The notes below the pieces were generated by a model. It was not told the DNA's origin, searched no databases, and saw nothing but the letters and a program-made list of their open reading frames with translations. From contig JAPEUQ010000005.1 of the NCBI GenBank assembly GCA_027946365.1, forward strand, positions 1,116,001 to 1,180,000: DNA of 64,000 bases, written 5' to 3'. This DNA is from Kalmusia sp. IMI 367209. Taxonomy: Eukaryota; Ascomycota; Dothideomycetes; Pleosporales; Didymosphaeriaceae. Shown here piece after piece: positions 43,926 through 54,911 of the stretch (within the stretch, counting starts at the first letter, position 1; every line of letters starts with the position of its first letter). Made by a program: the position numbers and the translations under genes.

Positions 43926-44571
43926 GTTTCGGGGTGTGAGCGATGCTGTTGCCTAGCGAGTGTCAACCGACGTAATCGCATTCCGAGCCACCCACCAGCC
44001 AGAGGTGTGTGAGAGATAGAGACGAGAACAAGGGTACTTGGCGACGAGGTTGAATAATCTTTTAACGAGCACCTTATATTTGTCTTATTTGTATAAATGT
44101 GTTGATGAATCGCATTTCCTAATTGGATACGAGGTCTGAGACAGGGGATCGCACAGCACGGACCGCAATCGTACGATATGTGCTTGAGACCGAATCGGAC
44201 TGCGCACATGTTATATAAGAGGAGTTCCCGTTGTCGCACGGTCAGAGTCGCACCTGCCCTTTGGACAATTAAGATAGATAACCCCATGCTGGGGGTGTTG
44301 TCATTCATACGAAAAGTTTCATCGTTATGGAAGCCATTTGATCCCTCGCCATGAGCGTACATACGTTACCCTATTATTACACATGAAATTCCTAAACGCC
44401 GCCAAAATGTACGCTCGACTTCATTTCGTGCGTCTGTTGAAAAATTACTAGGAAGATAAGGGAGATCTTTTCGTTCTCCGAAAGATTGGAACGAGCGACC
44501 AGCAATTCGAAAGAGAGAAACAGATTACAAGAAGATATGGTTGGAAGAAGGAAAGAAGGAAGTGAATCGCC
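43926..44571. other. Intergenic between HET and RGS genes
   Basis: This holds the HET gene upstream region and the RGS gene 3' region. Overlapping minus-strand frames here have no recognisable features. Confidence 0.4.
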
Positions 44572-46072
44572 TCAGTAAAAGTTGCCATGTGGTACAGCGC
44601 AGAATATGCCGACGATGATGAAAGAAAGGATGGTAGCACCGAGAATGGCCTGCAAGAAGATGGTATCCTGGATCTGGCGCAAGGCAGGTTCCTGGATCCA
44701 CACCTCGCGGTCAAAGACCTTGCGCACAATGTTGCGCTTCTCGTATTTCGCGACCCATGGCTCGTCCTCATAGCTATTGCTGGACACGTGGGAGGAAAGG
44801 CTCTCGTATGAATCACTCTTGAGGTCGATGCTAGTTGCTGGCTCATCGTCGGAAGCGAAGAGCTCCCATGGGCGTAGATGGCGATGGTGCATGCCATGCA
44901 AGACTACACACATTCCCTTCCAGGCAGCGATCAAGGTAGAGATGCCAACCATGAAGCCGATGAGGGCGAGGAGACGCCACGCGCGACCTGCGCTGCTGAG
45001 GGTGATGAGCAGCGCGGCAATGAAGCCTCCGACGATACCGCCGACACCGAGCCCGCGGGCGAAGATGACGCGAGGACGGTTGCCGTTGCAGATGGTCCAC
45101 CGGATGAAGTTGGGGTGAGCCTGGCAGCGAAGCGACCACTCGACCGTGGTGATGACGTCGCGGAAAGCAGATGGGTGCGTCGTATTCTGAAGAGCATGGA
45201 GAAGGCCGGTGCGCTCCTTGGAAGAGAGGTTCAGCTGGCGGCTGCCTCCATCAGCAATGTAGATGGAGATGATGCGAGTGATCTCCTCGCGATACGGCTG
45301 GACGGATACTGTCGACAGATATGAGTATGGACGCCCTAGAAAAGAAAGGAAGGTCAGTCAAACTCACGGGGCTTCCACTTGAGGCCCGCGCTCTCGAACG
45401 CACCTGTCGCACGTTGAGCGTGGTCGGTCTTGGCTCCTGAAACCATGCTGGCTTCGTAGGAGTCAATCGACTCGCCGCCCTCGCGCTTCAGGTCGCTATT
45501 CGGAGTACGCGGCGGGGTGAAGAATGGATTGCTCTTCTCGACATCGGTGGCCCTGGACTCGGTGGCGAAGTCGGTGCCTTTGAAGATGGCAGCTGTTTCC
45601 GGGCTGACACGCTTGGGGCGGACGGGCGTGTCCGACTCGTTGTCCTCGAGCCACTCTGGCGACAGCGCCTTCTCGTTCTCGGGAAGGTCATTGAAGCGCT
45701 TGGTATAGCTGCGGAACCACAAGAAGAACTGCAGGTTCTCGGCGGCGAGCTCGATGTACTTGAGGTAGTTCATGAAGTCGCGGGCCGTGCATGGCTGCAC
45801 TCGTAGTCAGCAGGCCACGTTGGGGAGAGGGGATTGCCGTGCAGCAGCAGGTTTGCGGCATGCCATGGACACGGGGAACTTACAGGGCATGTACCGCCGG
45901 AGATGATGCGGTCAAAGGAGAGGGCTTCGGGAATGCCGTGAGACATGGAACTGGAGCCAGACCTGACGGACTCATCGATGGACTTTTGCTTTTCGACGCC
46001 GGAGAGCGAGGCGCGCGAGGAAGAGGCATGAGACACGCGCGAAGGGCGGCGATAGTTGATGGGGTAGACCAT
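44572..46072 (-). CDS. RGS-domain protein with three C-terminal membrane segments (Rax1-like)
   Basis: The coding region is complement(join(44572..45308, 45368..45794, 45884..46072)), 450 aa. Introns are 89 nt (GTAAGT...GCAG) and 59 nt (GTGAGT...ACAG). ATG 46072 starts MVYPINYRRPSR. The RGS box begins EALSFDRIISGGTCPPCTARDFMNYL and AENLQFFLWFRSY. It is interrupted by a long low-complexity insert and ends VQPYREEITRIISIYI then HPSAFRDVITTVEWSL. Three hydrophobic segments follow (VGGIVGGFIAALLITL, LALIGFMVGISTLIAAW and ILGATILSFIIVGIFCAV), with KGMCVVLHGMHHRHLRPWELF between the second and third. RGS proteins accelerate GTP hydrolysis by G-alpha subunits; the RGS-plus-three-helix layout is that of yeast Rax1, so a polarity or membrane role is as likely as GAP activity. 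Confidence 0.85.
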
Positions 46073-49014
46073 GTTGCACGATGGCTTGTACAGACAACGT
46101 GGGTGGGCAAGCGTGAGGGAGTCGGCCGAGGGAAGCTGCGAGGAGGTGGGAGGTAGGAGGCAGGAGGCAGGAGGCAGCTGCTTCGACAAGAGGGAAGGAG
46201 CGTTGCCGGGAGCTGGCACTCGCAGCGAGTGAAGGAGGCGGAGGTGAAGATGAAGATGAGAAGGAAAAAGACGGTGGTGAATGCAGAGCGCGCAAAGATG
46301 GTGCGCTCCCACGCAAACGCCGGCCTGGACGGCGACTGGCTGGCTGGCGGCGACCAAGTCAACGGCTACCGCTAGACTGACAGGAAACGAAGCTGGTCCG
46401 GGAAGAAAGCGGGGACGGAGACGAAAGACGGAGAAAAAGCGAGTCGTGTGCGTGGAGGAGCAGCGCGTGGACTGCCTTTATGTGCAGATGGTGTGCTCCT
46501 GCAGGTTCATCATTGCCCTCTTCCTGCGCCAGGCGGGAGGGAGGGGGACAGAGATGCAGGGATCTTTGATGAAAGCGGGATGCTCGAGCCAGGAACGAGC
46601 CAGGGCCGAGCATGGTCGCGCGGGTCGTGGGCGCCGTGGTTGCACGCGTGCGCTTGTCCACGCTTTTTGCAGCCCACCTTGGCCGTTCCTCCCCGCCCGC
46701 ACGACGAGCCACCAGCGAGCGTTGGCCAGCAGCGCAGACGCCTCCACTAGAGGACTCGACCAGAACCGACGACGAGAACTAGGTTTCGCCGTGGGCCGAG
46801 TGACCTCCAATGCGCATCCAGGAGGCTGGAGATTGGCGTCGGCAATCTGGGCAGGGGCGCGCGCAGATCGTTCAGATGCGTTCCCGTCTTGGGCCTCGCG
46901 TCCAACCTTATTTGCGCTGTGCATGCGTTTGTCAATCCACCACGCTGGGAAACGGTGGCAGCCGCCTGTCAGAAATTGCCGCCGTCCATCAACGACTCAG
47001 TATACGCGCGACCGAGTTGATTTCGCCGTGATGCGCCTGTCCGCCTCGGATTGCAGCCTTCTCGCAGCGCTGCGCGCCGTCGACGTCGTCTCCAGCTCGG
47101 CCACCAGGCCCTGCACGATGATGCCAGTTCAGTCAGCCACCAAAGCGCCACGGCACGGTCCTTGATATGCCACCCACGCTACCGCGTCCAACTGCCTCTG
47201 CTTTGCGTTCACAAGTCGATTGTGTTCCCTGATTCGCGCTTTGTTCTGCACGCCAGTGTCCTCCACTCTCGCCAAACGCAAGCCAGACCTCTCCTCTCCC
47301 CCCCGCCCCGAACACCGTAATCGACGCCTCTCTGTCATTGCGGCAAAAGCAACTTGTCCAAGGACAACCGCACACGAGCCACTGACGGCCTCGTCCGCGA
47401 ATCAGAGCCCATTCCGTGACGAACAGCATTGTGCCGCCAGGTACCTGCTGCTCTTCCCGTCCGAGGACGGCATCTTCACGAGGACACACCTAGTCGAACC
47501 TCTTACGGTTCCGAGGGCGAGGAAAAGCAACACATTCGACCCCTGCATCCCACAGGAGCGCTATCATCGTGTGAGCAGCTGAGCTCGAGATTGCAGATTG
47601 CAAATTGCACCTTCGTACTCTCAAACATTTGCACGTAAATTCGCTACGAGCATGCCAACCTTCACATGCTTGCCTTCGCTTGCACCCGTACCTGAACCTG
47701 GTATTGTGTTTATCTAGACAGCCGTCAAGTCCCAGTCTAACATAACAGCTCAAGCCATCTCTTTTTTCGTCAAGAATGAATGTAGTCTACGCGAAATGTT
47801 CCTCTCGTACCCTGCCGTCTTTTTTTCTTCGGAGTACTCCCCCAAGAGTAGCAGGAGCGAACTTCTACCGTCGGCTTCTATTTACAATGTGGTACAGATC
47901 GGCGAGCCTAAGATCGGGGTCTGGCTAGCTCAGATCTTGCTCAGTGCACATGGTGCTGATTGGTCGGTGATTTTTTTCTCCCCAATCTCCAAGCTCGCGT
48001 GGCGTAGGAGAATGTCTACATGCGAAAAGAAATTTGCATACACTTCCGAACATGGCTTTGCGACCACGTGAATCCCTCCTGCTGCTGTGCATAATGGCGG
48101 CTCTCTTTCCTCTTTTGCCGAGTCTTGCCGGAACACACATGCCCACACTAATAGTAACAGAGGGGGCTACGTTCAGGCATGCGATATCTCATCTACTTCA
48201 TTATTGCGCGCCTCATTCCAATGCAGCACTTGCTTCTTTGGCGCATCAAGTATGCGTCTAGGCTGCGCCAACTACTCAGTAAATCTCCCTTGCGTGTCAT
48301 AGCTTCGTGTCGCACTTCTGGGCTGAGTTGGAAATGACAGACAATTTGTTCAACGTCTTCATCCCAATCGTCGACAGGATTACATAGCGAGATTTCGTAT
48401 GCGAGGTAACCGAGGGAGGAAGTGCCGACTGTGTGCGGGACATGGTCTGTGACGTTAAGTTGTGTACTTGACACGAATGAGAAACGTCAAAGTGGACAAG
48501 TGGGAAAGGGGGAAGAAGCGAGGCACGGGTAGCAACAGGTAGCGACTGACTACCCGTGTGCTCTCTGCTCGACCACCGCTGAGCATGCTACAACAGTAGC
48601 ACCTAGATTGGTGCAACTTCTACCTGGCCAATGACCCGAGACAGTCTCAACTGACCTTTTCCCATGCGCGCTCGAACGATCTGTCACACTCTTGTCCTTG
48701 ATTCTAGTCCATCAAGCGCGTGAGCGCAACCCTCGATATAGGCATGTTTCCCATCCATTTGTCCGTCAACAATGTTCATATCCTGCATGTGACATAGCAA
48801 ACAGCACGGCTGGGTCCGTGAGTGGCGACCTTAAATAATCATTGCGCAACAGTCTCGCCTAAACTACTTTGAGGCCATCACAAATACGAATATGCCATTT
48901 CACTTAAGACAGGTGTATAGTGCTACCAAGGCAGGCTCATGAAGCCGCCCCAGACGCTACCAGTACCTGCATCACCCCAGTCCAACGACTTCAACTCAAC
49001 CCCAACACAACGAT
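46073..49014. other. Long GC-rich gene-free region upstream of the RGS gene
   Basis: Almost 3 kb without a supported CDS. Many long overlapping ORFs on both strands (largest 294 codons at 46281-47165) reflect high GC and scarcity of stops. Their translations are Arg/Pro/Ala-rich without domains. A long 5' leader or non-coding transcript for the RGS gene would be consistent, but nothing shows it. Confidence 0.4.
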
Positions 49015-49863
49015 ATGCCAGAACAAGACGATCCAATGTTCGTTCAGCTCCAACCAAGTCCTACCTGGCGAAGCGGCGCATATGACTTACCAACCGACTT
49101 GAACCCACCCAGTGACTGGGAGACTTTACCCTCAACACCCGAAGAACCTCACAGCCAGTCGGATGCCGATGAGGATACGATCTTTTCGCACATGCGCAAG
49201 CACACCCTGACAGGTACCATCACCGCGCACACGCAGATATACGTAGTCAACGAGCAAATAGTGCATGGCACCAACATCTGGAACACTCCACTCTGCGCGT
49301 TCGACAACCTGCACTCTGCAAATACTGAAGCTCGGACGCATGCCATGCAAAAGCATGCGAAAGGCGATGCATCGCAAGTACAAGTGTATTGGCGGAACGG
49401 ACACGGGACCTGGACCACTGTGAATGAGACTGAACGCGGGCGCATCGTCAAATCGATATCGGTCACGGCAACAATACTGCAGCACTTGGCCGATGCGCCG
49501 ATAAGAGACTGCGAGGAGGATATGGCTTCCTGTGATCGAATCATGCCCTCGCGGGTCCCGGGTTCGCAAAGGGTGCGGCGCATTCAAGCCATTCGGAGCA
49601 CGGATAGTATCAGGATAGACAGCAGGCGGTCAGCTTGTGCTTGTTGGGGTGGAGCTCTCGCTCCTCCTGTGCGCCCTCTGAAGCCAGCTTTGCGTACGCA
49701 CTTTACGGAGAGAAACCTGGATATAGTGAACCCACCACTCGCAGGGGACCGAGACAGCAGAGATGAGGGACAGGGAGGGGGGTTTGGACAAGTGAACATA
49801 GCACGCGTGGAGAGTCCCGTCGATGACCTTCGAGACTTCGCTTCTTTCTCTCAGTTATTCTGA
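49015..49863 (+). CDS. Uncharacterised protein
   Basis: The single exon encodes 282 aa from ATG 49015. The N-terminal 60 residues are Pro/Ser/Asp-rich (PPSDWETLPSTPEEPHSQSD). A central segment is regular: HTLTGTITAHTQIYVVNEQIV, IWNTPLCAFDNLHSANTEAR and VYWRNGHGTWTTVNE, then SISVTATILQHL. It looks like a small folded fungal domain that I do not recognise. The C-terminus is low complexity. There is no signal peptide or membrane segment. Codon regularity and the predicted fold make it more credible than neighbouring frames. Confidence 0.6.
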   Translation: MPEQDDPMFVQLQPSPTWRSGAYDLPTDLNPPSDWETLPSTPEEPHSQSDADEDTIFSHMRKHTLTGTITAHTQIYVVNEQIVHGTNIWNTPLCAFDNLHSANTEARTHAMQKHAKGDASQVQVYWRNGHGTWTTVNETERGRIVKSISVTATILQHLADAPIRDCEEDMASCDRIMPSRVPGSQRVRRIQAIRSTDSIRIDSRRSACACWGGALAPPVRPLKPALRTHFTERNLDIVNPPLAGDRDSRDEGQGGGFGQVNIARVESPVDDLRDFASFSQLF

Positions 49864-51412
49864 TGGAGCGACTTTACTTACTTCAAAAGGGAAGGAGTAA
49901 CGTAACATAGTAAAACGATTTGCCAGACTCTATGGGGAAGGCGAGGGCCGGAAGAAACTCTTGAACATGCAGGCGATACACCTTTGAAGAATTCCTCACT
50001 TTGGGTATGGTCATGGGCAGAACTTGGACGGCGTGTCATGACCGTGTCATATTACGAGAGAACGTATTGGTAGAAGGACTCGATTTCTAAACCGAAGCAA
50101 TAGATCATCTCAAGTTATCCTTTGCACATGTTCACAAACTCCCCACCAGATCAACATCTTCCCCGAGCTTCACCCTACAGCAAGCGCAATCCCAACCTTA
50201 CTGCTGATTCACCCCCGGAAATTCCCTATTGGCGTAAGTAGAATAAGACGCAAGCAGACAATGCACGTACGACAACGGACACACCCTCTCCCTTCATGGG
50301 TCCTTGCAATAAGGAACACCACTCTCCACATCGACAACGCAAGTTGCGCCGTCGCAGAAGGCAGCCGCGTGCCACCCTAGTCTACGGCCAGAATCAGCAT
50401 GGTTCAATCACGCTCTCTTGGGCGGTCCTCAACTTACATGTCGCAGGACTCTATACTAGAGAGCCCGTGACCGCAACGGTACAACCCGGGAGTACACGGG
50501 GCGCGGACAACGGCAGCCGCAATGACGAAGGCGAGAGTGAGAGATTTGACGAACATTTTGAGCTGGCTATGTGCGATTAGTAGAGCTTTGGAGAGGCTGT
50601 GGAATCATCTTACCTGATTTCGATGTAATAAGGGTGAAGGTTGTATGTAGGCAAGTGGAATGGCTGAATGATACGAGTTTGGTGAGCTGTACGTGCTTTG
50701 GATGTGGGATTTGAGTCGAAGTGCGTCCGGAATGTGAGAATAGTGTGAAAGAGTTGTAGCAAGTCAATGCAGCGGGCCACTGGCAAATTTATATCGCAAT
50801 GTCGGCGCTCGGCTGACGCAAAGTAAGTCCCGCCCAGGTGGTCGAAACGACATGGTGGAGTCACGAAGTGATTTCACCCCGCTCCAACCACTATTTGCGA
50901 AGCTAGCGCTGGTCAAAGGAATGAGAGTCAATTGTAATCATATGTAGATATAGGCGCCTTCTCATGGCGTTGACCCCTCTTCCATACTTGAGTTTCTGGT
51001 CGTGTGATGCTGCTGGCGCCCAACAAAATGAAGACGTCCAATATGTGGGTACTAGGCCCAAGCAATATCTCCATGCACTGCCCAATCCTATCACTTGCAG
51101 CTGTAAAAAGCTTTTATCTATTACCGATCCTCATGCTCATCTCCATGGTCCAAAATGCAATCGCCAAAACACGCCGGTATGCTCGCATCCAATCCTACGC
51201 GCTCAGTCAGCTTGCAATTTTTAATGGAACCTAGGTGCGGTACCTTGGTCACGCTTGTCTTCATCATCTAATGGCCGTCTTGCATCACGCCAACACTGGG
51301 ATAGCTGATGATGAGTGCCTGCGTCCTCGATAGATCGGTCCGAAACCCTCGCCGCTTCCGAGTTCGTTGCCTGCTTCATGTTAGCAACTCTGGTCAGATC
51401 TATCGTGCGTGT
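49864..51412. other. Intergenic, nothing convincing
   Basis: A 94-codon Arg-rich frame (50296-50580) and overlapping frames at 50.96-51.23 kb were seen but lack features. The stretch separates two convergent genes. Confidence 0.4.
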
Positions 51413-52363
51413 TCAGCATGTAAGCCCACCGTTTCCGATTGCTTGAGCCTTTGCCGTCTGAGCATGACGAGTCTTGCGAGACTGTCTCTTGCTTCGCTGA
51501 CGCTTCTTCGCTCCTGTCTGCGGCGGCTTTTTGTCCTTGGCTTGTTGCGGGCTTCCTGCTGCATCCTTCAGCTCGTCGGGTTGAAGGAACTGGATTTGCA
51601 TCGCGGCGCGTCCATGAGCCTGAGGCCTCTGTAGAATGACTACACCGGACCTGTTGACTTGTCGATTGTTCTGCGGTACATCCCTCAATACGTCTGGCTG
51701 GGGAACCGCGCCATCACGGGCTCGAGCTTTCGGGGGGTACAACGAAAAAGTTGATGCGTATGGAGCATCTCCGACGCGCCGAAACGGACCCTCATCGCGC
51801 TTGCGAAAGTACGGAATTCGCGATTGCGTCCAATGCGGCTCCTTTTCTTGCTCATAGACGTTGCATCGGCGTAGCAACTCTGCAGGATTGATTGGCTCGG
51901 GAGGTAACGACACAATGATCGCCTTTTGATTAGCAGCATCGAATAGTGCGTCATATGCTCCACCCATGGGTGGTCCCGAAGTGTGGCAAAGACGAACAGG
52001 TCGGATCTCGTATTCACTCAGTGGGAGCTCTTGTCCAAATGAGTCGTAGTGCGTGATGAGTCCCCGGTGCACGAGATCAATGTCCTTGCAGAACTACAAA
52101 ATTAAGTCAATCAACGAGGAATGAAAATACAATCCAAAGTTACTCACATTGCCGGCGATGCCCATAGATGAGAGTTGCATCACGTTGACGTTCAGCGCGT
52201 CCAAGGCGGCTGCTTGAGCGGAAAAGAAGGAGGTAAAGACGCCGAGACTGATCGTATGGATTTGGATAGGGCTCCTGGGAGCGGGACTCAAGGGCAAAGC
52301 GAAGTGGTGGAAGACACAGAAGCCTAGCTCTGGTACGCAAAGGATATCGTCTTGGGGAGTCAT
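51413..52363 (-). CDS. Uncharacterised two-exon protein with basic C-terminus
   Basis: The coding region is complement(join(51413..52093, 52148..52363)), 298 aa. The 54-nt intron (GTGAGT...TTGTAG) joins SSMGIAGN to FCKDIDLVHRGL. ATG 52363 (MTPQDDILCVPELGF) was preferred to the upstream in-frame ATG 52429 because the extra 22 residues look non-conserved; this is a judgement. Residues about 45-170 look folded (TISLGVFTSFFSAQAAALDAL, LPLSEYEIRPVRLCH, MGGAYDALFDAANQKAIIVSL). The last 40 residues hold a KKRQRSKRQSRK cluster that could be a nuclear localisation signal. I do not recognise the family. Confidence 0.6.
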
Positions 52364-53801
52364 TTTTGGGCTGGCGACCGCGTTTTTGACTCGATGTTGT
52401 CGTGGGGAGTTTGATATGATGAATGGCAATGCTCTGGCAAAAGGTCAGTACTTTATCGCTGGGTTGTTTTAAACGGGCGATTGGGGGAGTGGCATTGCGC
52501 AAAGATCTCAAAGCCAGCGAGGGCCTCAGGGTTTATATACTACAAAAGCAGCTGAAGCAATCATGGTGAAGAGAGCTTGCTTGCAATCCTGGCGTCACCC
52601 ATACTGCTTGAAAACCAGGGTGTTCGCTGATGAAGAACGTTTGTGTGCCCTTACCTACGCCGTCTGGGCGACCAGACTCTTGTTCACTACTGCTCTCTCC
52701 AATTCCATCTGTATTCGAACTTGAAGTGAATGAATACATGTTTGAGATTCCAAAACTTCGGTAAAGAGGAACCCCAGTCGCAATCTTGCCAAGATTGCTT
52801 CGATCACTGACGAAAATACGTCTAACCTATCATCCGCCTTGCGGTGAATGATTTTACCCAAGGGAAACAGTTAGTCAAAATAGTCCTTACGCAGGATGAG
52901 AGTGATTTACGGCTTCAACATATGTAACCACAACCGAACAGAATGAAGTGCGATGAGAGAATACTTTGTTTGCCTGATGGCGCTCAAGCTTAGATAGTGT
53001 GACGGGATTGCAGTATTGTTTTGTGGATACATTACTTAGCGACTGCCGTCTCTTACCTTTCGCCCGTAAGAAATGTCTGGACAGCCATCAATATCCGCGG
53101 CGGTGAGACAGGCGAGAGTTGCTACCCATGCGCTCCGAGGGTTATACCCGCGTGAGTAGTGCCTGGATTGCTTGGTGTCATTATCTGTCTTGGGACAGTT
53201 TGACCTCAATCACGTCGTGCCTTATCCTAGCTACTCGTAGACTCGCGATTGAGTGCTTCAAGATCATGAGATGAACCAGCCAGATGGGCAACAGACATGC
53301 GCAAAGAGGAATATAGAAGCCAGGAAAATGTCCTGCGTCGGCGGGTTGAGGACTGCGTTTGAAGCGCGCTAAACCAAAATGAGCACTTGCCTCCCCTATG
53401 GGGTAACAGGCTGTCTTCTCCATGAGAGACACTTTGTGTAACATTGACTCCTTTCACAAGTGACTCTGCCAGAGCCTGGGAAGTCGCGTTTATCTTAGCA
53501 GATAATCTCTTATGGTAAGAAAAATAACCGCGATTGACCACAACGCTGCATCGCGGTTATTCCGCTTAAGGAAGGCGGTACGGCCGCCCATTTACGGCTT
53601 ACCGCACTAAGCGTACCCGCAGGGTAACATCAGCCTTCGTGAAAGACCCACATCTCAGTTTCCTCTACAAGCACTCACAAATACTTTAATAAAGCAAAGA
53701 GACAAGCTCACGCTTGCAAAGAACTACGAACTTCGTCGCTGCCTACCCCGCTTCCGGTTTTCCACCTTCCCCTACATACATCTGCCTACGAACACATCAA
53801 G
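52364..53801. other. Intergenic with a palindrome
   Basis: About 1.4 kb without a supported gene. A strong inverted repeat lies at 53523-53561, 240 bp upstream of the PLP-enzyme start codon. Confidence 0.45.
53523..53561. promoter_or_regulatory. Perfect 12-bp inverted repeat upstream of the PLP enzyme
   Basis: AATAACCGCGAT (53523-53534) and ATCGCGGTTATT (53550-53561) are separated by 15 bp. A second, weaker pair GCGGTA/TACCGC follows at about 53575-53605. CCG/CGG half-sites in inverted orientation are what Zn2Cys6 regulators often bind; that role is inference, and a small transposon terminus is an alternative. Confidence 0.5.
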
Positions 53802-54911
53802 ATGGTCGTCCAAGCTCCCAAGGTCGGAGACCACATCTCTACTCTCGATACGCCTTCCATGATTGTGGATTTGGACGTCATGGAGGCAAACATCGCCAAG
53901 CTGTTCAAGCAATTGCTGCCTACTGGCGTGAATATTCGCCCGCACTCCAAGACCACCAAGTCCGCCATCCTCGCTCAAAAACTCGTTGCTGCCGGAGCCA
54001 AGGGCGGATGTGTCGCCAAACTTAGCGAGGCCGAAGTCATGTGTGAAAAAGGTTTCACAGATATACTGATCACGTGCGAGATCATCGGTGCAGTAAAGGT
54101 ACAACGCTTGGTCGAGCTATTTCGGAAATACAAGAGCATCAGGATTGTAGTAGACAGTGTGGTGGGAGCTAGAGCAATCAATGATGTACTAGAGAAGAGC
54201 GGCATTGAGGAGCCGATCACAACATTGATCGATCTGGACGTGGGATTGCATCGGACGGGTGTGCAGCCAGGAGAGCCGGTATTAGAGCTCGCAAAATTCG
54301 TGGAAGAGGCCAAGCACCTCAAGTTGATTGGTGTGCAGGGTTACGAGGGACACTTACAGCATGTCCATGGTCGCGAGGAGAGGAAGCAGCAGTGTTTGGA
54401 GTCAATGGCCATTCTCACTCAAACAGCTGAAGCCCTGCGCAAAGCTGGACACAACATCGAGGTCGTGACCACTGGTGGAACCGGCACGGCAGAGTTCTGC
54501 GTCACAGTTCCAGGTGTCACCGAGGTACAGCCGGGGTCTTTCCTCTTCATGGACACTGATTATCGCAACGCTGTTGGGTCTTTCTATTCTCACAGTCTTT
54601 TCATTCTTTCTACCATCATCAGCAAACAAGGACCCAAGATCATCACTATTGATGCTGGACTGAAATCGCTTACGACAGATAGTGGGTTCGCGGAGTGCAA
54701 GACGTTAGGATATACTTATGGTGTGCTTGGCGATGAACACGGTTCACTGAGCTGGGAAGATGATGCATTGGAGCTTAAGATTGGTGATCGTGTTGAAATG
54801 GTTCCCAGTCACATCGATCCGACGATCAATCTCCATGATTTCTACTATGCACATCGGAAGGGAATTATTGAAGAGATCTGGCCAGTTGACGCAAGAGGAA
54901 AGGTGCAGTAG
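53802..54911 (+). CDS. D-threonine aldolase / D-serine dehydratase-like PLP enzyme
   Basis: The single exon encodes 369 aa. It has the alanine-racemase-type N-terminal barrel of fold-type III PLP enzymes. DTPSMIVDLDVMEANI is followed by RPHSKTTKS, where Lys50 should form the internal aldimine. LIDLDVGLHRTGVQP, VQGYEGHLQH and VTTGGTGTAEF (phosphate loop) follow. The C-terminal beta domain has PSHIDPTINLHD. The metal-site pair is His337-x-Asp339, as in D-threonine aldolase, rather than the His-x-Cys of D-serine dehydratases. Such enzymes cleave D-3-hydroxy amino acids with PLP and a divalent metal in the cytosol. The exact substrate is not determined by sequence. A Kozak-like aagATGG marks the start. 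Confidence 0.87.
   Translation: MVVQAPKVGDHISTLDTPSMIVDLDVMEANIAKLFKQLLPTGVNIRPHSKTTKSAILAQKLVAAGAKGGCVAKLSEAEVMCEKGFTDILITCEIIGAVKVQRLVELFRKYKSIRIVVDSVVGARAINDVLEKSGIEEPITTLIDLDVGLHRTGVQPGEPVLELAKFVEEAKHLKLIGVQGYEGHLQHVHGREERKQQCLESMAILTQTAEALRKAGHNIEVVTTGGTGTAEFCVTVPGVTEVQPGSFLFMDTDYRNAVGSFYSHSLFILSTIISKQGPKIITIDAGLKSLTTDSGFAECKTLGYTYGVLGDEHGSLSWEDDALELKIGDRVEMVPSHIDPTINLHDFYYAHRKGIIEEIWPVDARGKVQ

Noticed and set aside
46281..47165. 294-codon forward ORF upstream of the RGS gene
   Set aside because: High GC makes stops rare on both strands. The translation is Arg/Pro/Ser-rich without domains, and equally long frames occur opposite it.
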